Shown: positions 24,151 through 36,760 of the stretch, piece by piece
Layout of the letters: the number at the start of each line of letters is the position of its first letter
Numbering within the stretch: position 1 is the stretch's first letter
Assembly (NCBI GenBank): GCA_015956445.1
Contig: WIUZ02000015.1
Location: forward strand, 708,001-772,000
Direction: 5' to 3'
Length of the DNA: 64,000 nucleotides
DNA from: Thelephora terrestris
Taxonomy: Eukaryota; Basidiomycota; Agaricomycetes; Thelephorales; Thelephoraceae
Program-made: the position numbers and the translations under genes
The notes under the pieces: model-generated
Databases searched by the model: none
Seen by the model: only the letters and a program-made list of their open reading frames with translations
Told to the model about the DNA's origin: nothing

Positions 24151-25270
24151 TGCGTCGTGCATCGACTGCAGAGAGGTCGAACGGCGATGGAAAACAACCT
24201 GTCGAGGACGACATCATGCGTCGACCGGATTCGAGTCGATCGGAACGCAGCCCAGTGCGTTCGGTGACGGTCCGTTACACCCGATCACATCCCGTCACAT
24301 CCCGTGACGCAACTCTCACTTTTTCTTCCAAGTCCTCCTCCGCTATGCGACTCGCTCGGGCTCGACTCCTGCTCTCATTTCTCCCTTGCTGCCTCGAGAG
24401 ACTACGTTCCGATGAGGCGGGGGCTACAGACCGAGTACGGCGTTGCAGCCTGATCGTCTGCCGGGTCGGATGAAGTCTACGGGAGCCTTCGTCTTGTTCA
24501 CCTCGATTCGCATCCTCAATCTCCATCTCTCTCAGATCCTCTCTTTTACCGCCCAGTCTCCTTCTATGACTCCCTTCCGCCTTTTACAACCATTGGACCT
24601 GCTTCCCTTGCCCGCTTTCCCTTCCGCCGACGCTCGCAACTGCGTCAATCTTAACGGTTTGCTTTTCTGGTGGGAGTTGCGGAGCGTGTACGGCGTTGAG
24701 CCTGAACTTCTCCCTTTTCGGGTGCTCGCTCTACGGTACGTTCCTCGTCTGCTCAAATTGCCTTTCGCTCACCTATTCTGTCTAACCTTTAGGTGAGACC
24801 GCCACAGGCGGTGATCTACCAATGGCGACCGACTCCTCCAACTTCAAGGCCTCGAGTGACGATTTTCGGCTCCGTTGAGTACAGCGTTGCAGCCTGATCG
24901 TTTGCTGAGCTGAATGGAGTCTACAGGCGTTACTCATCTCGGTACACCTATGCTCTCGCTCGCCTCGATTCACATTCTTGATCGTGTCCTTCTCAGACTC
25001 TCTTCCACCGCCAAATTTCCCTTCACAACCCCCTCCATCTCTCACACTCTTGGTCAGCCTTGTATCGTCTACCTTCGCGGACGCTCGCAATCACGACCAC
25101 TGCACCTGGCCCTTCACACCACGAGTGACGATGCTCTGTATGGCAGGAGTTGCAAAGCGTGTATGGCGTGATGCCTGGACGTCTGCTTGTGCAGGCGAAT
25201 CCAATCAGTGTCGTCACCTAACGGTACTTTCCTTCGTCTGCTTAGGTCGCCCCTTGCTCATTCTGTCTCA
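24150..25270. repeat. two copies of the dispersed GTTGCAGCCTGATCG module
   Basis: Copies begin at about 24434 and 24880. Each shows the order GTTGCAGCCTGATCGT, a TCTCTCAGA..TCT block, CCATCTCTCACA/TTGGA, CGACGCTCGCAA, and GGAGTTGC..GCGTGTATGGCG. A preceding block with repeated CACATCCCGT units (24290-24310) is shared with 37190-37229. The same module occurs at 22660, 32040, 37360 and 37830, and inverted at 36906-37089. It lies upstream of the Tnp2 gene and its pseudogene, so it may be the leader or promoter region of that element family. No protein is supported. Confidence 0.6.
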
Positions 25271-25702
25271 TTTTAATCTTTAGCTCGGACTTCTGTCCCC
25301 TCACGCTCTCAAAGGAGGTGAAGTTGGGGTTCCTTGGATCTTTGTTAGTGGTGACAGGACTTCCGGCGCGATCTCATGCCCCCTAGCCGCGTCCGACTTG
25401 TTGGGCCGCTACAAAACTCCACTGTCTTTGTTGCATGGCTGTGCAATCTGAACTGCAGGGGTGGCGAGGGTGTTGGTGGGATGTGTTGCTCGAACTGCTC
25501 AGCGTTGTACCCTATATTAGACAAGCGTTGATACCACCTGGATCAGGCCACATTCCTCCCAGCCATTCGCAGAGACTCGTTTCAATCTTACCAGGGTCGA
25601 GCGGGAGCCTCGGCTGGGTGCGAAACCCGTGGGACATAGCAGATTGATGTTGATCAGTTTTCCGTGTCCGCAATTTACCTCCCACGTCCATCCTCCTTCG
25701 AG

Positions 25703-28700
25703 ATGGCGCCGAGACTCCGCAATGGGGTACCAGTTGGGCAGAATAAGGTCCAGCTCCCAAAAGGTCAACATCTCTGCCGGTGCTGGAGCTGTCATGAGAA
25801 GATATCCATAGATCCCCTGACTAGCAAACTAGTCTCCGGTGCCTACCTCGATGACAGGACCTTTGCCACCCATAGTCAAGCGACGATGAATTCCAACCTT
25901 GCGCCCCCTACCAGCTTCATAGATACGGTACGCCACATCCGCGGGGTTACACGCACGTTCTCTGACCTGGATTTCAGCTCCAAAGGCACCCATCGAACAC
26001 GTCTTGGCAATCTCCACAAAGCCCCCACGCTCTTTCCGCTATGGAGATTATGGGACTCCTCCCGACACTGAAACTGTCTTTGACCACATTTTCCTCTCTT
26101 GATTTCGCCAACCCTCCGACAAAGGATTCCTCCCCTGCAACAGAGGAGACCGATCTAACGTTATCCCAGAGCTCGCCAAAGAACGAACGCTGCATTGAGT
26201 ACGAATATTGGCTGTGGGATGCACATGCTCGCACCGAGGTCTTCGTTGCGTCCCAGGATCCCGAGACCAGGCTTAGGGGGAAAATCCTCATCAAGGAACT
26301 GTCTGATGCGATATCAGAGCTAGACCGGGTGAAGCTTCGCGATTGGGAAAGACAAAGGATGGAAGCCCCATCTTTGATCGATGGCCTCCCTGCTCAATCC
26401 TGTAGGTTTTCTTGCCGCAGGTTTTAGACGGAACTTCATTCTTACTTGTATAAGCAGCGCTATTTCACAATAACACTTCTACAAGGGTCCTCCAGGCTTT
26501 AGACCCCTGGGTCCTCCTCACCTTCATCCTGGTCGCGGTGCTCCACCTGCTGTGTGGTCTCTCTATGGACCGTTGTTCGTTTGCGATGGTTGCGATTCGA
26601 TCTATCATACAGCTCGTCGTGGTTGCTTCAACCCCAGAATCTTCCAACCTCTCCCCTACGACCCTCTCCTCGAAGATGCCAATCAACATTGAAACGGTCA
26701 TAGAAAGATTGGATTTACACCCCCTCACCCTGGATTTCGTGTGCTGCCCCAAATGCTTCAAATGCTACTCGATAGGTTCCGACGATTCGTATCCGGAGAG
26801 GTGTACTCATAAGGAAACGCCCTCGAGCCAGCCGTGCAACCGCCAGTTGAGGAAGGCAACAACAATCAACGGCCGGATGAAAAATCGACCTGTTCGCCGA
26901 TTTCTCTATCAAGACGTCCGCGATTGGATGAGAAAGCTCATTTCCCGTCCAGGATACGAAGAGATCATGGACAAATACCCCTCATCCCGGTTCCAGTGCT
27001 CCCAGGCTACACGCCCTGCTCGAGATGACCCTACTACGATGGATATGTGGGACGCCCCTGCCCTCAAGGATTTCAAGGGTCCGGATGGCAAGTCTTTCTT
27101 CCTGGAAAGAGGGGAAGAAGGTCGCTACGCGTTCAGTATCACTGTGGATGGCTTGAACCCGTTCGGTAACAAACGCGGAGGAGGGCACGTTTCGGTTTGT
27201 GCCATCTACCTTGTTTGCCTCAATCTTCCCCCCGAGCTACGTTACAAGTTCGAGAACATGTACCTCGCAGGAGTCATCCCAGGTCCTCAAGAGCCATCGC
27301 TTCATCAAATAAACCACCTGATTTCTCCGCTAGTTGATGGGTTTCTAGAGCTCTGGGACCCCGGGGTACGCTACGCTACTGGGAGACATCCGAACGGAAG
27401 GCTTTCTAAAGCAGCGATCATACCCCTCGTCGCCGACTTGGTCGCTGCTCGGCAATTAGCTGGCCTTGCGCCACACTCAAGAACGGGCCACTTCTGCTCC
27501 TACTGCGATTTAAGCAAGGATCAGATTAACGACGTCTTGGAGATCGCTTCTCTGAATCCCAGGTGCCCACGGAATGCGAGGCGAATCGCAGAACAGTGGC
27601 GCAACGCCCCCGACGAAAGCACACGAGATAAAATTTGGGAGACACATGGTGTACGCTGGTCCGAACTTCTCAGGCTCCCGTACTGGAATTCAATTAAGTA
27701 CACCACCCTTGATCCGATGCACCTTCTCTACCTGGGCGTTCTTAAGCATCATTGTCGAATGGTGTGGGGAATGGACCATGGCTTTGAAGATGGGCAGGGC
27801 GTCACATACGACCGCACCGTCTCTGGTCAAAAGCAGGGATATTATTCCACGCAAGATACCGAAAATCTTCGCAAGGCTCTCCAGTCTGGGACACCAAAAG
27901 AGTTGACCTGTTTTTCCCGTCGGCTCCTGTCTAAACTTTGTCAAGAACTTGGGTTATCATCCTTTGGTGGGAAGAAACCGCTCATCAAACGGCTGTTGGA
28001 ACATGTGAGTACGCGCCTTAAGTCATTCCACCATTTCTGACCATCTTGGCAAAGCGGAATTCGGAGGCGTGGAATGTCCATGAAAGTACAGTGGGAGAGC
28101 CATGCAGTGACCCAGAGCCAACCAGGGAGGAGGCGAAGAAGGGAGAACAGACCCTAATGACAGCCAAACGGGACAAGGATATCTTTTTCCTTCCTCACGC
28201 AGTCCTCGCTGCCCTTTGTACACTGAAGCTTGAGGATAGCTCGATTGATTATCGTAGCCTCCCCGCAAATGTCCTTGCGCAGAAGCTCTCAGAATGGGTT
28301 GGTGATGTTTCCTTCCCTTGCACCACATCTAAACAATCCCATCACAGCGTCATCGAGAAGGGTTGACGGATAGTGGGGGGAAATTGAGACGCAAACCACA
28401 GCCCGCTGCGGCCCAACTTCACGCCTCATCGAAGGGCAAGGCCCGGGATCTTAATACCGACCACGCTGTGACCGATATGCCCTCTGGTGCCCCGGTTGTA
28501 GCGCCTGTCCTTACCAGGACCAGGAACGCTTCCATGCCGTCTTCCAGTAACGCAAGCCTTGATCCAACCGCTCAAGCATGCCTCAAGAAATTCGATGGAG
28601 GGTATTCTTATCGGACGTGGACCAAGCCTCAACTGCTTACCGTCTGCCTCCATCGCTTGGCTGAGCACTCCGACGAGTATTACAAAGCCCTCAAAAAGGC

Positions 28701-30378
28701 TGAACTACTTCACGAGGTTGATTGCTGGGTATGCCAAATCTGCTAGAATGACATGTATGGTTTACGAGAACACAACGGCAGGTACGAAAGCAGGGGCAAA
28801 CCCAGAGGACAAAACGACCATTAATGCGGGAGGCCACTGCGGAGGAGATCCAAGACGCAAAGTACATCATAACGTCGCCCCATACAACCAACACGAAGAT
28901 CAAGGCAATCAAGAAGCCAACTTTGATCGCAGTCTGCGCTGCCGTTCGAATATCCTCGAACACGATCCTCAGATCGCAGAGCAAGGCGGAGATACAGAAA
29001 GAGGTCTTCGATTGGGTAAATGAGCTCTCTATTCCCATGTCGGTTATCTGGGCTGACCTCCCAGTAGCGCACAAAACATAACATTCCCAGAGAAAAGAAA
29101 AAGACTCGGGTTTTAGGCCGCCAAACGCTCGAACAGGTCTGGGCTGACATGGAACGGATCACATTGCCGTCTTGGATGACTCCTGCACCTAAATCCACTG
29201 GAACCGCTCAAGCAGGATCGCTCGGAGCAGATGAATGGCGTACACTGTGCACGGTCAACCTCGCCATTACCCTTACATGGAAGTGGGGTTTTCACCCCGC
29301 CGAATCTCACGAACATCGAATGCTCTGCAATTTCATGCATTTGATCTCCGCGGTAAAGATCGCATCTTACAGAACGACGAGCAGAACCCGAATAGCCGAA
29401 TATAACTTCCACATACAAGAGTACCTCAAGTCGCTGCTGGAGTTGTTCCCTGCCTCCCATTTGGTCCCTAACCAGCACCTCGCACTCCACCTCGGTCAAG
29501 TTATGGAAACGTTCGGTCCCTCACACGCCTACCGCGCATTCGCACCCGAACGCTGCAACCTGATATTACAACAGACAAATACAAATAACAGAGTTGGTGA
29601 GCCCTCTCTACCTTCCACACATCGAACGGTCGTTCACTTGCACTCGCTAGACCAAATTGCCCCGACGTTGTTGAATCGATTTTGCATGAAACAGAACCTG
29701 TATTCCATCATCGCTCATCTCCCCATCCAGTTTCAAGACTTTGTACTGCGGTTCAATTCCGTGTTCACCTCTGATAACCGCGGAACGCTCCTCAATGATA
29801 TGCTAGCCGAACTCAAACCCTCCGAAGGTGCACAAACCGTAGCCTCAATCGATCCAAAAGACCTCGTGCTCCTTCCTGAAGCTACAAAAACCTTGCTGGG
29901 CCAGTACAGGCAGAAGCACAAACTTCCTTTCGAGTTGGAGCACACCCACGGACTTCCTCGTTCGGTACTTCACGTTCGAGGGATGCGCCTTGCGACGTCG
30001 TTGACTTCGACGAAGGACTGCTATGTTGCCTTGCATGACGGGGATCGTGCATGGTTCGCCGGCCGGATCCGAGATATCTTCTTGTGTAAAGTCTCTAGGA
30101 AGCTGGGGTGGCGCGAGTACCTTCTTATCGACGTGTATGCCACGCTGGAGCGAGGGACTTTCGACCCACATAAGCAATTTTCGGTTGTGGGAGGGCGCCT
30201 TTATCTCCGGCGGTTTTCGCGCCAGGTTGTTGTCGCCGAAGAAGAGGTTCAGTTCCAGCTTGCCACGATGGAGGTGATCCACCCACGGACGAGCGAAGAG
30301 TTGCTCCTAACCCTCCCCCTCAATAAGGTATTCAGAGCCTCTGGAAAGATTGATCATGTTATTCACGTCATCATTTAG
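25703..30378 (+). CDS. Tnp2-family (CACTA/EnSpm-like) DNA transposase
   Basis: Near-complete multi-exon transposase gene. Exons that keep frame: 25703-25927, 25978-26401, 26458-28004, 28055 to about 28290, about 28370-28728, 28782-29015, 29068-29596 and 29651-30378. Only the 28290-28370 junction is unresolved and could hide a lesion. The N-terminus has a Cys/His box (CRCWSCH) and a GAYLDDRTFATH motif. A hydrophobic segment (LDPWVLLTFILVAVLHLL) and a Cys cluster (CCPKCF...CTHK...C) follow. The Tnp2 core has FSITVDGLNPFGNK, YLVCLNLPPELRYKFENMY, GVIPGPQEPS, HFCSYC, HGVRWSELLRLPYWN and DPMHLLYLGVLKHHCR. Three SAP-like helix repeats (KLCQELGL..KKPLIKRLL and relatives) follow, then the conserved C-terminal TLPSWMTPAP, DEWRTLC and NQHLALHLG blocks. 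The family cuts and pastes elements with CACT-type ends. No terminal repeats were identified here. The first ATG is the one before the Cys box; an extra 5' exon cannot be excluded. Confidence 0.85.
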
Positions 30379-33259
30379 GACTAGTGTACCTTGGTTAGAA
30401 CATAGGGACTTCTATAAAAGTTTATAAACACGCTTTTTCACCCACGTTCACCAACAAACCGGAATGGAACCCGATTTGGTACCGTACCGAGGAAGATAAG
30501 CACGAGCACCGACGGCGATGATGAGACCTCACGACCGTCACACAGGAAAAAGTCTCACGTGTAGATTAGGGCCTCTTGGATCCTGCGTCATCACCTCCAG
30601 GTGCTTTATATTCGGGACATCTCATGCCGGTAGCCTGTCCCAGATCGCTCGAAAGAGGTGGATTACAACAGCGTACGAATCACTACAAAACACATCAAAT
30701 GCGTCCGTACGCCTGCACCCCCGAACCTCCAGCGTACGACTCGAGCGCAATTGCGCCACAAACCTGTTGCAGTCGCAAGGTGTAAGCAGGCATCCTCAAC
30801 AGAGCGTCGTATCGTCCTCACCAATTCGTAAATCGGAGGGAGCTGCTTATGATTTGAAGCTGTCTTCGCCTTCACCCAACTCGGCTTGACATCGGACAAA
30901 CGTCCGGAAGGAAAAGACAGGATCAGGTTCCTATCCAACGGGTGGTGCGTTCTGTGAGGGAAGATGACGTGTGTCCAGTCGACTTCTCGCTTAGACCCAA
31001 CTACGGTGAGTACCCAGATCTGCAATCCTTGGTTGAGAACGCAGTGAAGAAATACATCGCCAACTTGCGGAGGACACGAAGTGTGGAGGATGGGCGGTTG
31101 GGCTATAGGCGTTGCTGCATCCGTGCGAAAAAAGTGGGTAGTTTTCTTCCTGCAGGAAGTCTTGTTCTGCCGCAACACGGGAAATCCCTAGAAACCTGTT
31201 AGCGGAAAGTAAGCAAATAAAGCCAGGCAAACTTCGCACCCAGGGCGAAATCACCATCGAGGTGCAGAATTCGGTCGCGTTGTCAACTTCGGCTTCAAGA
31301 GCAGCTTTAGAGGTGGAAGACTCAGGCAGTGCGGATTCGAGGTCGTTTACGTTCTCGGGTGTGTTGATGGCTGGGGGATCAAGCGGTAGCGATTCGGGGT
31401 CATCCGTGGTCGGGTTCGCAACAGAAGGCGGATCAAAGACGCGGGCAGCGAGGAAAGGCGCAACTTGCGACCGCGTGGGTAGTGGAGGCGCCGCTTCAGT
31501 CGTTTGGTCTGCACGAATAGTGGCCAGTGGTGCGACTGTAGTAGGATCGACAAGTGTCAGGCCCGGGATGTTGAGATCCATGGTCCAGCCACGAATGGTG
31601 TCATCTAGGGGCGTACTCATCGAGGGCAAGAGTCGAAGTGGGAGAGAAGGAGATAAGCTGCACGCGTAGATATAGTAGACGGGTGCTCCTGTCCAGGTGG
31701 CCTCCTTTGCACGCGTTCGATTTTGGGACATGGTAGGCCACGTCCGTGGTCACGGCAACTCCACCCAATTGGATCATCAACTCACGGACCTTCGAAAGGA
31801 AGAAAGGAAGAAGCTTGTTCAACGGTTCAACCCTTGTCAAGTTGTATGATACATGGCGTCGGACACGAAGTGACGCGCTAAACGAAGTGATCCGGCCCCG
31901 AATTCAGAGATTCCCACCAGGGGGACAACGATTCTGACCGGGTTGATCGGAAAATCAGCGGCTGTCCGTCACATCAGGGCCAACTCCTCCTCCACCCTCA
32001 CGACCTCTTTTCAGGGAGGTGGGATTGCAGACTGAGTACGGCGATGAAGCCTGATGGTCTGCTGGGCTGGACGGAGTCGATATGCTCTGTTCGTCACGGC
32101 GAACGCCTCTACCCGTTCGTCAAGACTTTCTGCATGCGTTCTTGCTCACTCCGTATTCTTGGTCTCTTGGACCCTCTCTTCCCCCCTTTACCAGACATCG
32201 GTCCCGGAACGTGCTACCTCAACTCACCAGCCATCGTCCCCCAACGCACCTGTGAACTGATCGTGGTCACATTTTTGGAAGAGAGATGTAACAAATGCCC
32301 TTCCCATGCGCGTTCGACCTACGCCCCTTGATTTCCCCGCTTCCCCCAGCCCGTTTACCCCCATTTACGGTGTCTGACATCTCCATGAAAACCGCCAACG
32401 GCAACGAAGACACCGGTCGGTTCGCCCCAGAGACCGTGCACACCATGCGCCTCCCACACACACCGAGAAGCAGGCAGGTATCATCTGTGCCTACACTGCA
32501 GTACGCACCGATGCGTGCCACCGTCCTCTGTTGAGGGCAGCGGCAGCGACTCCAGCCACGAGCGGCAGGTTGGGTCGTCGGAAATTTTGCGCTCGTCCCG
32601 TGGACATGAGGGTTACCATACGGACTTTGGTACCTTGTCGTGCATGAGTTTGGGGCACATTTTAACCCGCTCATCTGTGTCTTGAATTAAACTCGCCAAT
32701 AAGAGGTTCTGCCTTGTGGTTACCTCCGTCAGACCACCCGTCGTCAAACCCAAGAATCGATCGCGTTTGCGATAGGAGTAGCGTCGCATCGGACATGTAC
32801 AGTGCAAGAAGTTCCTACCTCGATGTTCATGGCGCCTCAGACGGCGCGTGTCAGCCCAAGGTAGCTCCGTTAAATGACATCCTTGGTCTTGTTGACTTAC
32901 TCAACTCCTCATTCCTCGTCTTAGATTTTTGCTCGTCATTTTCTACTGGACCCTCGTGTTAGCCTTAGAAGGGGCTGGCTTCGAATCCCCCGCCCGTTTT
33001 TACACACTTATCGACACACCCTACTTCCGTTGTTTCTATTCTGCTTCCATCTCTTGTGATTCACATCCATCGGTCTGCGCCTAAGTTTTCCCCATTTGCC
33101 AAGAACCTGTTTCACGAAGGTCACCGGAACACCGACCCGGAACTGCCGCAAGTGGAACGGATCTGCGTTTCTTCAAGGTCTTTCATGAAACGATAGCGTG
33201 TTTTGCCCACGCCACCCGACCCGCTCGCACTTTCAACTCCCATAACCTCTTGAGACCGT
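30379..33259. other. intergenic, mostly unassigned; one module copy
   Basis: No gene with a convincing exon structure on the plus strand. A degenerate copy of the dispersed module lies at about 31980-32120 (GAGTACGGCGATGAAGCCTGATGGTCTGC). A GGCTTCGAATCCCCC string near 32970 looks like a tRNA T-arm but no cloverleaf forms around it. A weak minus-strand candidate is listed separately. Confidence 0.4.
30991..31620 (-). CDS. possible small gene, unknown function
   Basis: An open frame of about 209 codons begins at the ATG at 31618-31620 (MSTPLDDTIRGW), with a TATA-like sequence about 50 bp upstream on the minus strand. The first 125 residues are Pro/Thr/Ala-rich and acidic with no domain; the rest looks less protein-like and may be intron or non-coding. 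It could be a first exon. There is no support from homology or splicing. Confidence 0.2.
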   Translation of the reverse strand: MSTPLDDTIRGWTMDLNIPGLTLVDPTTVAPLATIRADQTTEAAPPLPTRSQVAPFLAARVFDPPSVANPTTDDPESLPLDPPAINTPENVNDLESALPESSTSKAALEAEVDNATEFCTSMVISPWVRSLPGFICLLSANRFLGISRVAAEQDFLQEENYPLFSHGCSNAYSPTAHPPHFVSSASWRCISSLRSQPRIADLGTHRSWV

Positions 33260-34850
33260 ATGTCGCAAAACCCCCCTCACCCATCTGAGCCTCATAAAGC
33301 CCCTATGAACAGCACGAACAACGGGGTAAGCTAACAATCAAGTACGGAATCCGGTTTGTGGATCTATTCTAACGCGATCTACAGGCTCACCCAGATGATG
33401 GAGGATGGGAGGACGTAGAGGTCCCCCACTCGTGTTCTCCTGTGAAAAATTCTTCTCGTATGAGGGCTAGGCGTACCAGGCCAGACTTCGTCGCGTCTCA
33501 ACCTGGTTCCACGAAGAAACGGCACTGGCAGCCTCCCCATCCCACAAGGAGGGATTCCACTGAGCACTCTGAGAGCGCTTCTCCACCTTTACCCCCTCCG
33601 CCGGTCGACCTGGCTACCCAGCAACAGCAGAAATTTACAGAACACGCCAGAAAATACGCCGTCGCAATTCTCAAATACACTGTCAAGGTTGTGGCAGACG
33701 CCTTTCACTTCTGTCGTCGGTTTTTCTCGTACGCGCTTGGGATCGTGATCTTGTGGCTCCTCTTCTCTATGGTAGCCTCGCAACTCGTATTCTTTGCTCG
33801 ACCGGTCTGCTCTCTCCCTATCGTCTCCTACATGGCCCCGTTCTGCCGCTGGGAGGTCTTCAAGGGTCCCTCAGTTCGCACAAGCAATGGGAAGCCGATC
33901 CACTGGGCGGATTACCCCAAGCTCGTTGACGTGCAGACGAGAACGTTTGACCAGCTGCTTGACGAGAGCATTGGAAACAAAGGTCTCACGTCGGAGGTCA
34001 AGAAGGCAGAGATGGCCAGCAATGACCTAATGACCTTGGTGAAAATGAGCGATTTGAAGGGCAGGGATCAGGTCGTGGCAATGCTGGGTAGGTTTGCAGA
34101 TGATGCGAGAGAGACCGGACGAAGCTTGCACTCGCTCGGGGCAAAGATCCACGGAGCGGTTGACTCGTAAGCATCGTGGCCCTTCCGTTGCTTACGCAGA
34201 ACCATTGGAAACTAAACTACTCCGCTAGGATCACAAGCTTAAACGACTACGCACTGCAGTCTATCGAAGCTTCCAAGGCTCCTCTTTCACTCGCAGCTCG
34301 TGTGGTTTCTTTCGTCCTTTCGACCCCTGACCCAACGAACGAAGTGGTCCTCAAGACTTTTCTTATGTCTATGGACAACGTAGCCGGTCACATGATCCGT
34401 CTTCGTGAAGAAGCGGAAACTTCCATGGGTCACCTCCTACGTCTCGAGGAGGATTTGATGGTCCTCCACGAGATGACTCACCGTGATAACGAGAGCCTGA
34501 CGGCGGAAAAAGAGGATGTCCTAGCAGAGCTCTGGACGTGGCTTGGAGGGAACAGGCGCAAACTCAGGAGGATGGATTATAACCTCGATTTGCTCAAGAA
34601 CGTGAACAAGTACAGGGAGAAGGCACTGGCGCACGTCGTCGCCACCTTGCAAACCCTCCACACACTGGATACGGATATGGAGGAACTGAGGACCAGGGTG
34701 GCCGCGCCAGACATCGTCAGTGATAAGATCCCCATCGAAGTCCATATCAAGAGTATCAAGGCCGGCGTGGAGAGATTGAAAGAAGGGCAGTTGAGGGCTA
34801 GCTTGAAGCAGGGAGAAACTATTGCCAGGATTCTCGAAATCGAGGCATGA
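33260..34850 (+). CDS. single-pass membrane protein with helical C-terminal tail (489 aa)
   Basis: Exons 33260-33325, 33385-34166 and 34229-34850 join in frame through 59- and 62-bp GT-AG introns. The N-terminus (about 130 residues) is polar, basic and Pro-rich. One strong transmembrane segment (YALGIVILWLLFSMVASQLV) spans about residues 137-159. The rest is long charged helix likely to form coiled coil (for example LREEAETSMGHLLRLEEDLM and a leucine/isoleucine heptad region before the C-terminus). I do not recognise a named family. It lies 338 bp upstream of a SUN-domain gene on the same strand, with a similar topology (basic N-terminus, one membrane span, C-terminal functional part). That suggests, without proving, a nuclear-envelope or ER membrane partner. 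It does not end in a KASH-like proline-rich peptide. Confidence 0.75.
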
Positions 34851-35064
34851 TGGATCTATAGCATCGTACCGTGTATCTCAAAGACCGACCAATGAATAGT
34901 GTACACATTGTCGGAATGGTGGTGAGATTAAAACGAGGACCGACTCAGCGAAGACATACGGCGTTCTAACGCTACAGCACAGACACGGGATACTTCGTGC
35001 AGAACCCAAGGCCAAGACTAGAACCTCGGTAAACGAAAAGGATCCGATCTCGTGGGGCACCCGC

Positions 35065-35071
35065 TATATAA
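35065..35071 (+). promoter_or_regulatory. TATA box of the SUN-domain gene
   Basis: TATATAA lies 118 bp before the ATG at 35189, in the 338-bp space between the two tandem membrane-protein genes. It is followed by a pyrimidine-rich leader. Confidence 0.5.
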
Positions 35072-35188
35072 CACACCGCGAGGCCGGAGGCGCTGCGCCA
35101 CTCCCACCAAACCTAAGCTTTGTCCCTTGCTTGGACATTCCTGCCTGTTCTCAACGCCCGCCCGCACCGCCTCACTATATCTGACAGC

Positions 35189-36456
35189 ATGTCCGCAACA
35201 CCCGGCCATATGCTCCCAGAGGAGCTGGTCAACCGCGTCGGACGTAGACGGTTTTTATCGGAGCAGCCCACGATCTTACTGGGTGGGTCGAATCGTGGCG
35301 TTGGCCTCAAGCAAAAGGTATGGTAGTTGTTGTTATCCACATGTCCCTGCCTAACGATAGAAGGAATCCCTTCAGTCGTCGTCAGAACGCCCCCCAGAAA
35401 CAGCCGTCGGCAAAGGAGAGAGACTACCTGCGATGCGCATGGCAGGTTCCTCGCTGCTACCCATCTCACCCTCATCAAACACGGATGCCGCCCCTAGAGA
35501 TACACAGCCTACACCAACTTTGGGAGCTGCTGCGATTGCGCCGCCAGTGCGAAGGTTTCGGCTTGGATTCCGATTCCCTTCGTTCCGTGCACTGCTTGCG
35601 CGACTGTCGGTTGTCGTGAGTCTTTAGATTAAACCGCTGCTTTGAGCTCTACCCTAATTAAGTGCAGGTTGCTTTGTTGAAAATACTATTTTTACCGTTG
35701 TCCGGCCTGTGGTCACTCCGCAAGAGATTTCTTTTGGGGATGACCTTCCTGTACCTTTTGTTCACGTGGATCGGAGGGATTGCTGGCCACGTAGCCAGCA
35801 TTGCCGCCTGCACCGGGATTGATCTGTCCGAAATTACTATACCGCCGCTTGCAAACGCTCTCAAGGACGCACTGAAATCAATGGGGAACCGGTCTCGTTT
35901 TGGTCGTTCTCGGAAGGACGTCACTATCCTAACAGAGGGCGCGTACGTTTTCCCCGAGTTGACGTCGCTGGACCCTCGGAAGCTTTCTTCATGGTGGGCC
36001 AACCCTAACGTGGAAACTGTGAAACCAGACGCGGTTCTCGATGGGAGGGCATCTTGTTGGCCATTCGAGGGCAACAGAGGTTATATCACGATCCAGCTAA
36101 CAGCAAATGTTAGTGTCGCCCAGGTGATGATCAGCCATCCACTCGGCGGAAATCCGAGGAGTGCTCCAAAGGACGTTGTTGTGTGGGGAATACACCATGC
36201 GCAAGAGTTGCCCACCGTTGATTTACCACATGACCACGAACTGCCACAGGCCCTGATGGAGGAACTCATCTCCCTTCGCCTAGTCCCGGTACCTCTCACC
36301 AAGTTCCGGTATGACATCAATGCCCGAGAGCGGTCACAAGTCATCGAGGTGGTGGGGAACGAAAAGGGAAAAGTGGAGAAGGTGCTCTTTCAGGTTCTCA
36401 GCAACTGGGGAGAATATTTCACTTGTATTTATTGTTTGCGTGTGTATGGTCATTGA
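35189..36456 (+). CDS. SUN-domain membrane protein (390 aa)
   Basis: Exons 35189-35317, 35361-35615 and 35668-36456 join in frame; the first intron is only 43 bp. A low-complexity N-terminal part is followed by one membrane segment at about residues 149-169 (FLLGMTFLYLLFTWIGGIAG). The C-terminal domain, about residues 215-390, has the SUN signature: GAYVFPELTS, CWPFEGNRGYITIQLTANV, SAPKDVVVWGI, and the ending VLSNWGEYFTCIYCLRVYGH, which matches the SNWG...TC-Y-RVHG end of Sad1/UNC-84 domains. SUN proteins sit in the inner nuclear membrane and bind KASH peptides, linking nucleus to cytoskeleton. The lumenal stem before the domain is only about 45 residues and has no long coiled coil, unlike canonical SUN1/Sad1. 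The SUN family has divergent ER members too, so nuclear location is inference. Confidence 0.85.
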
Positions 36457-36760
36457 GATCTTTAAATTGTTATGGCAGCCGGTAGTGGGTACTTACGCGC
36501 ACAGCATCAGCATGCCTCAATAAAGCGAAATATTATGCAGAACCTATGACCAATGACCTGGGCGAAGGAAATCTGGGCTGAGCGGAAATCAAACAAACAT
36601 GTACACCATGCTCACCGACTCCAGAGTGCAGTTCCTTGGCCCTCGCAACCATGAATGAGACGTTCTGTATGACAAAGGTTTCATTATGCGATAATCGGGA
36701 GACGCACCCCAGGTAAGACTTGAGGTCGCAAGTGAGAACGCCCCGCATCCCACTTGACAA
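36457..36760. other. 3' flank of the SUN-domain gene, nothing recognised
   Basis: Short spacer without coding signal or recognisable repeat; a likely polyadenylation region (CAATAAAG near 36520). Confidence 0.35.

Noticed and set aside
26490-26700. An alternative frame reading FVCDGCDSIYHTARRGCF upstream of the Tnp2 core, suggesting a zinc finger and a frameshift
   Set aside because: Using the acceptor at 26456-26457 the other frame joins exon 2 to the core without interruption and gives the hydrophobic LDPWVLLTF segment, so the Cys-rich reading is a shadow and no frameshift is needed.
30380-30390. CTAGTG just after the Tnp2 stop as the element's CACTA terminus
   Set aside because: It lies only a few bases past the stop codon, has no matching CACTA repeat upstream and no duplication, so it is likely chance.
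32940-33010. tRNA-like string GGCTTCGAATCCCCC followed by a T-run
   Set aside because: The bases around the TTCGAAT loop do not form a five-pair T-stem, and no D-arm, anticodon arm or acceptor stem can be drawn upstream.
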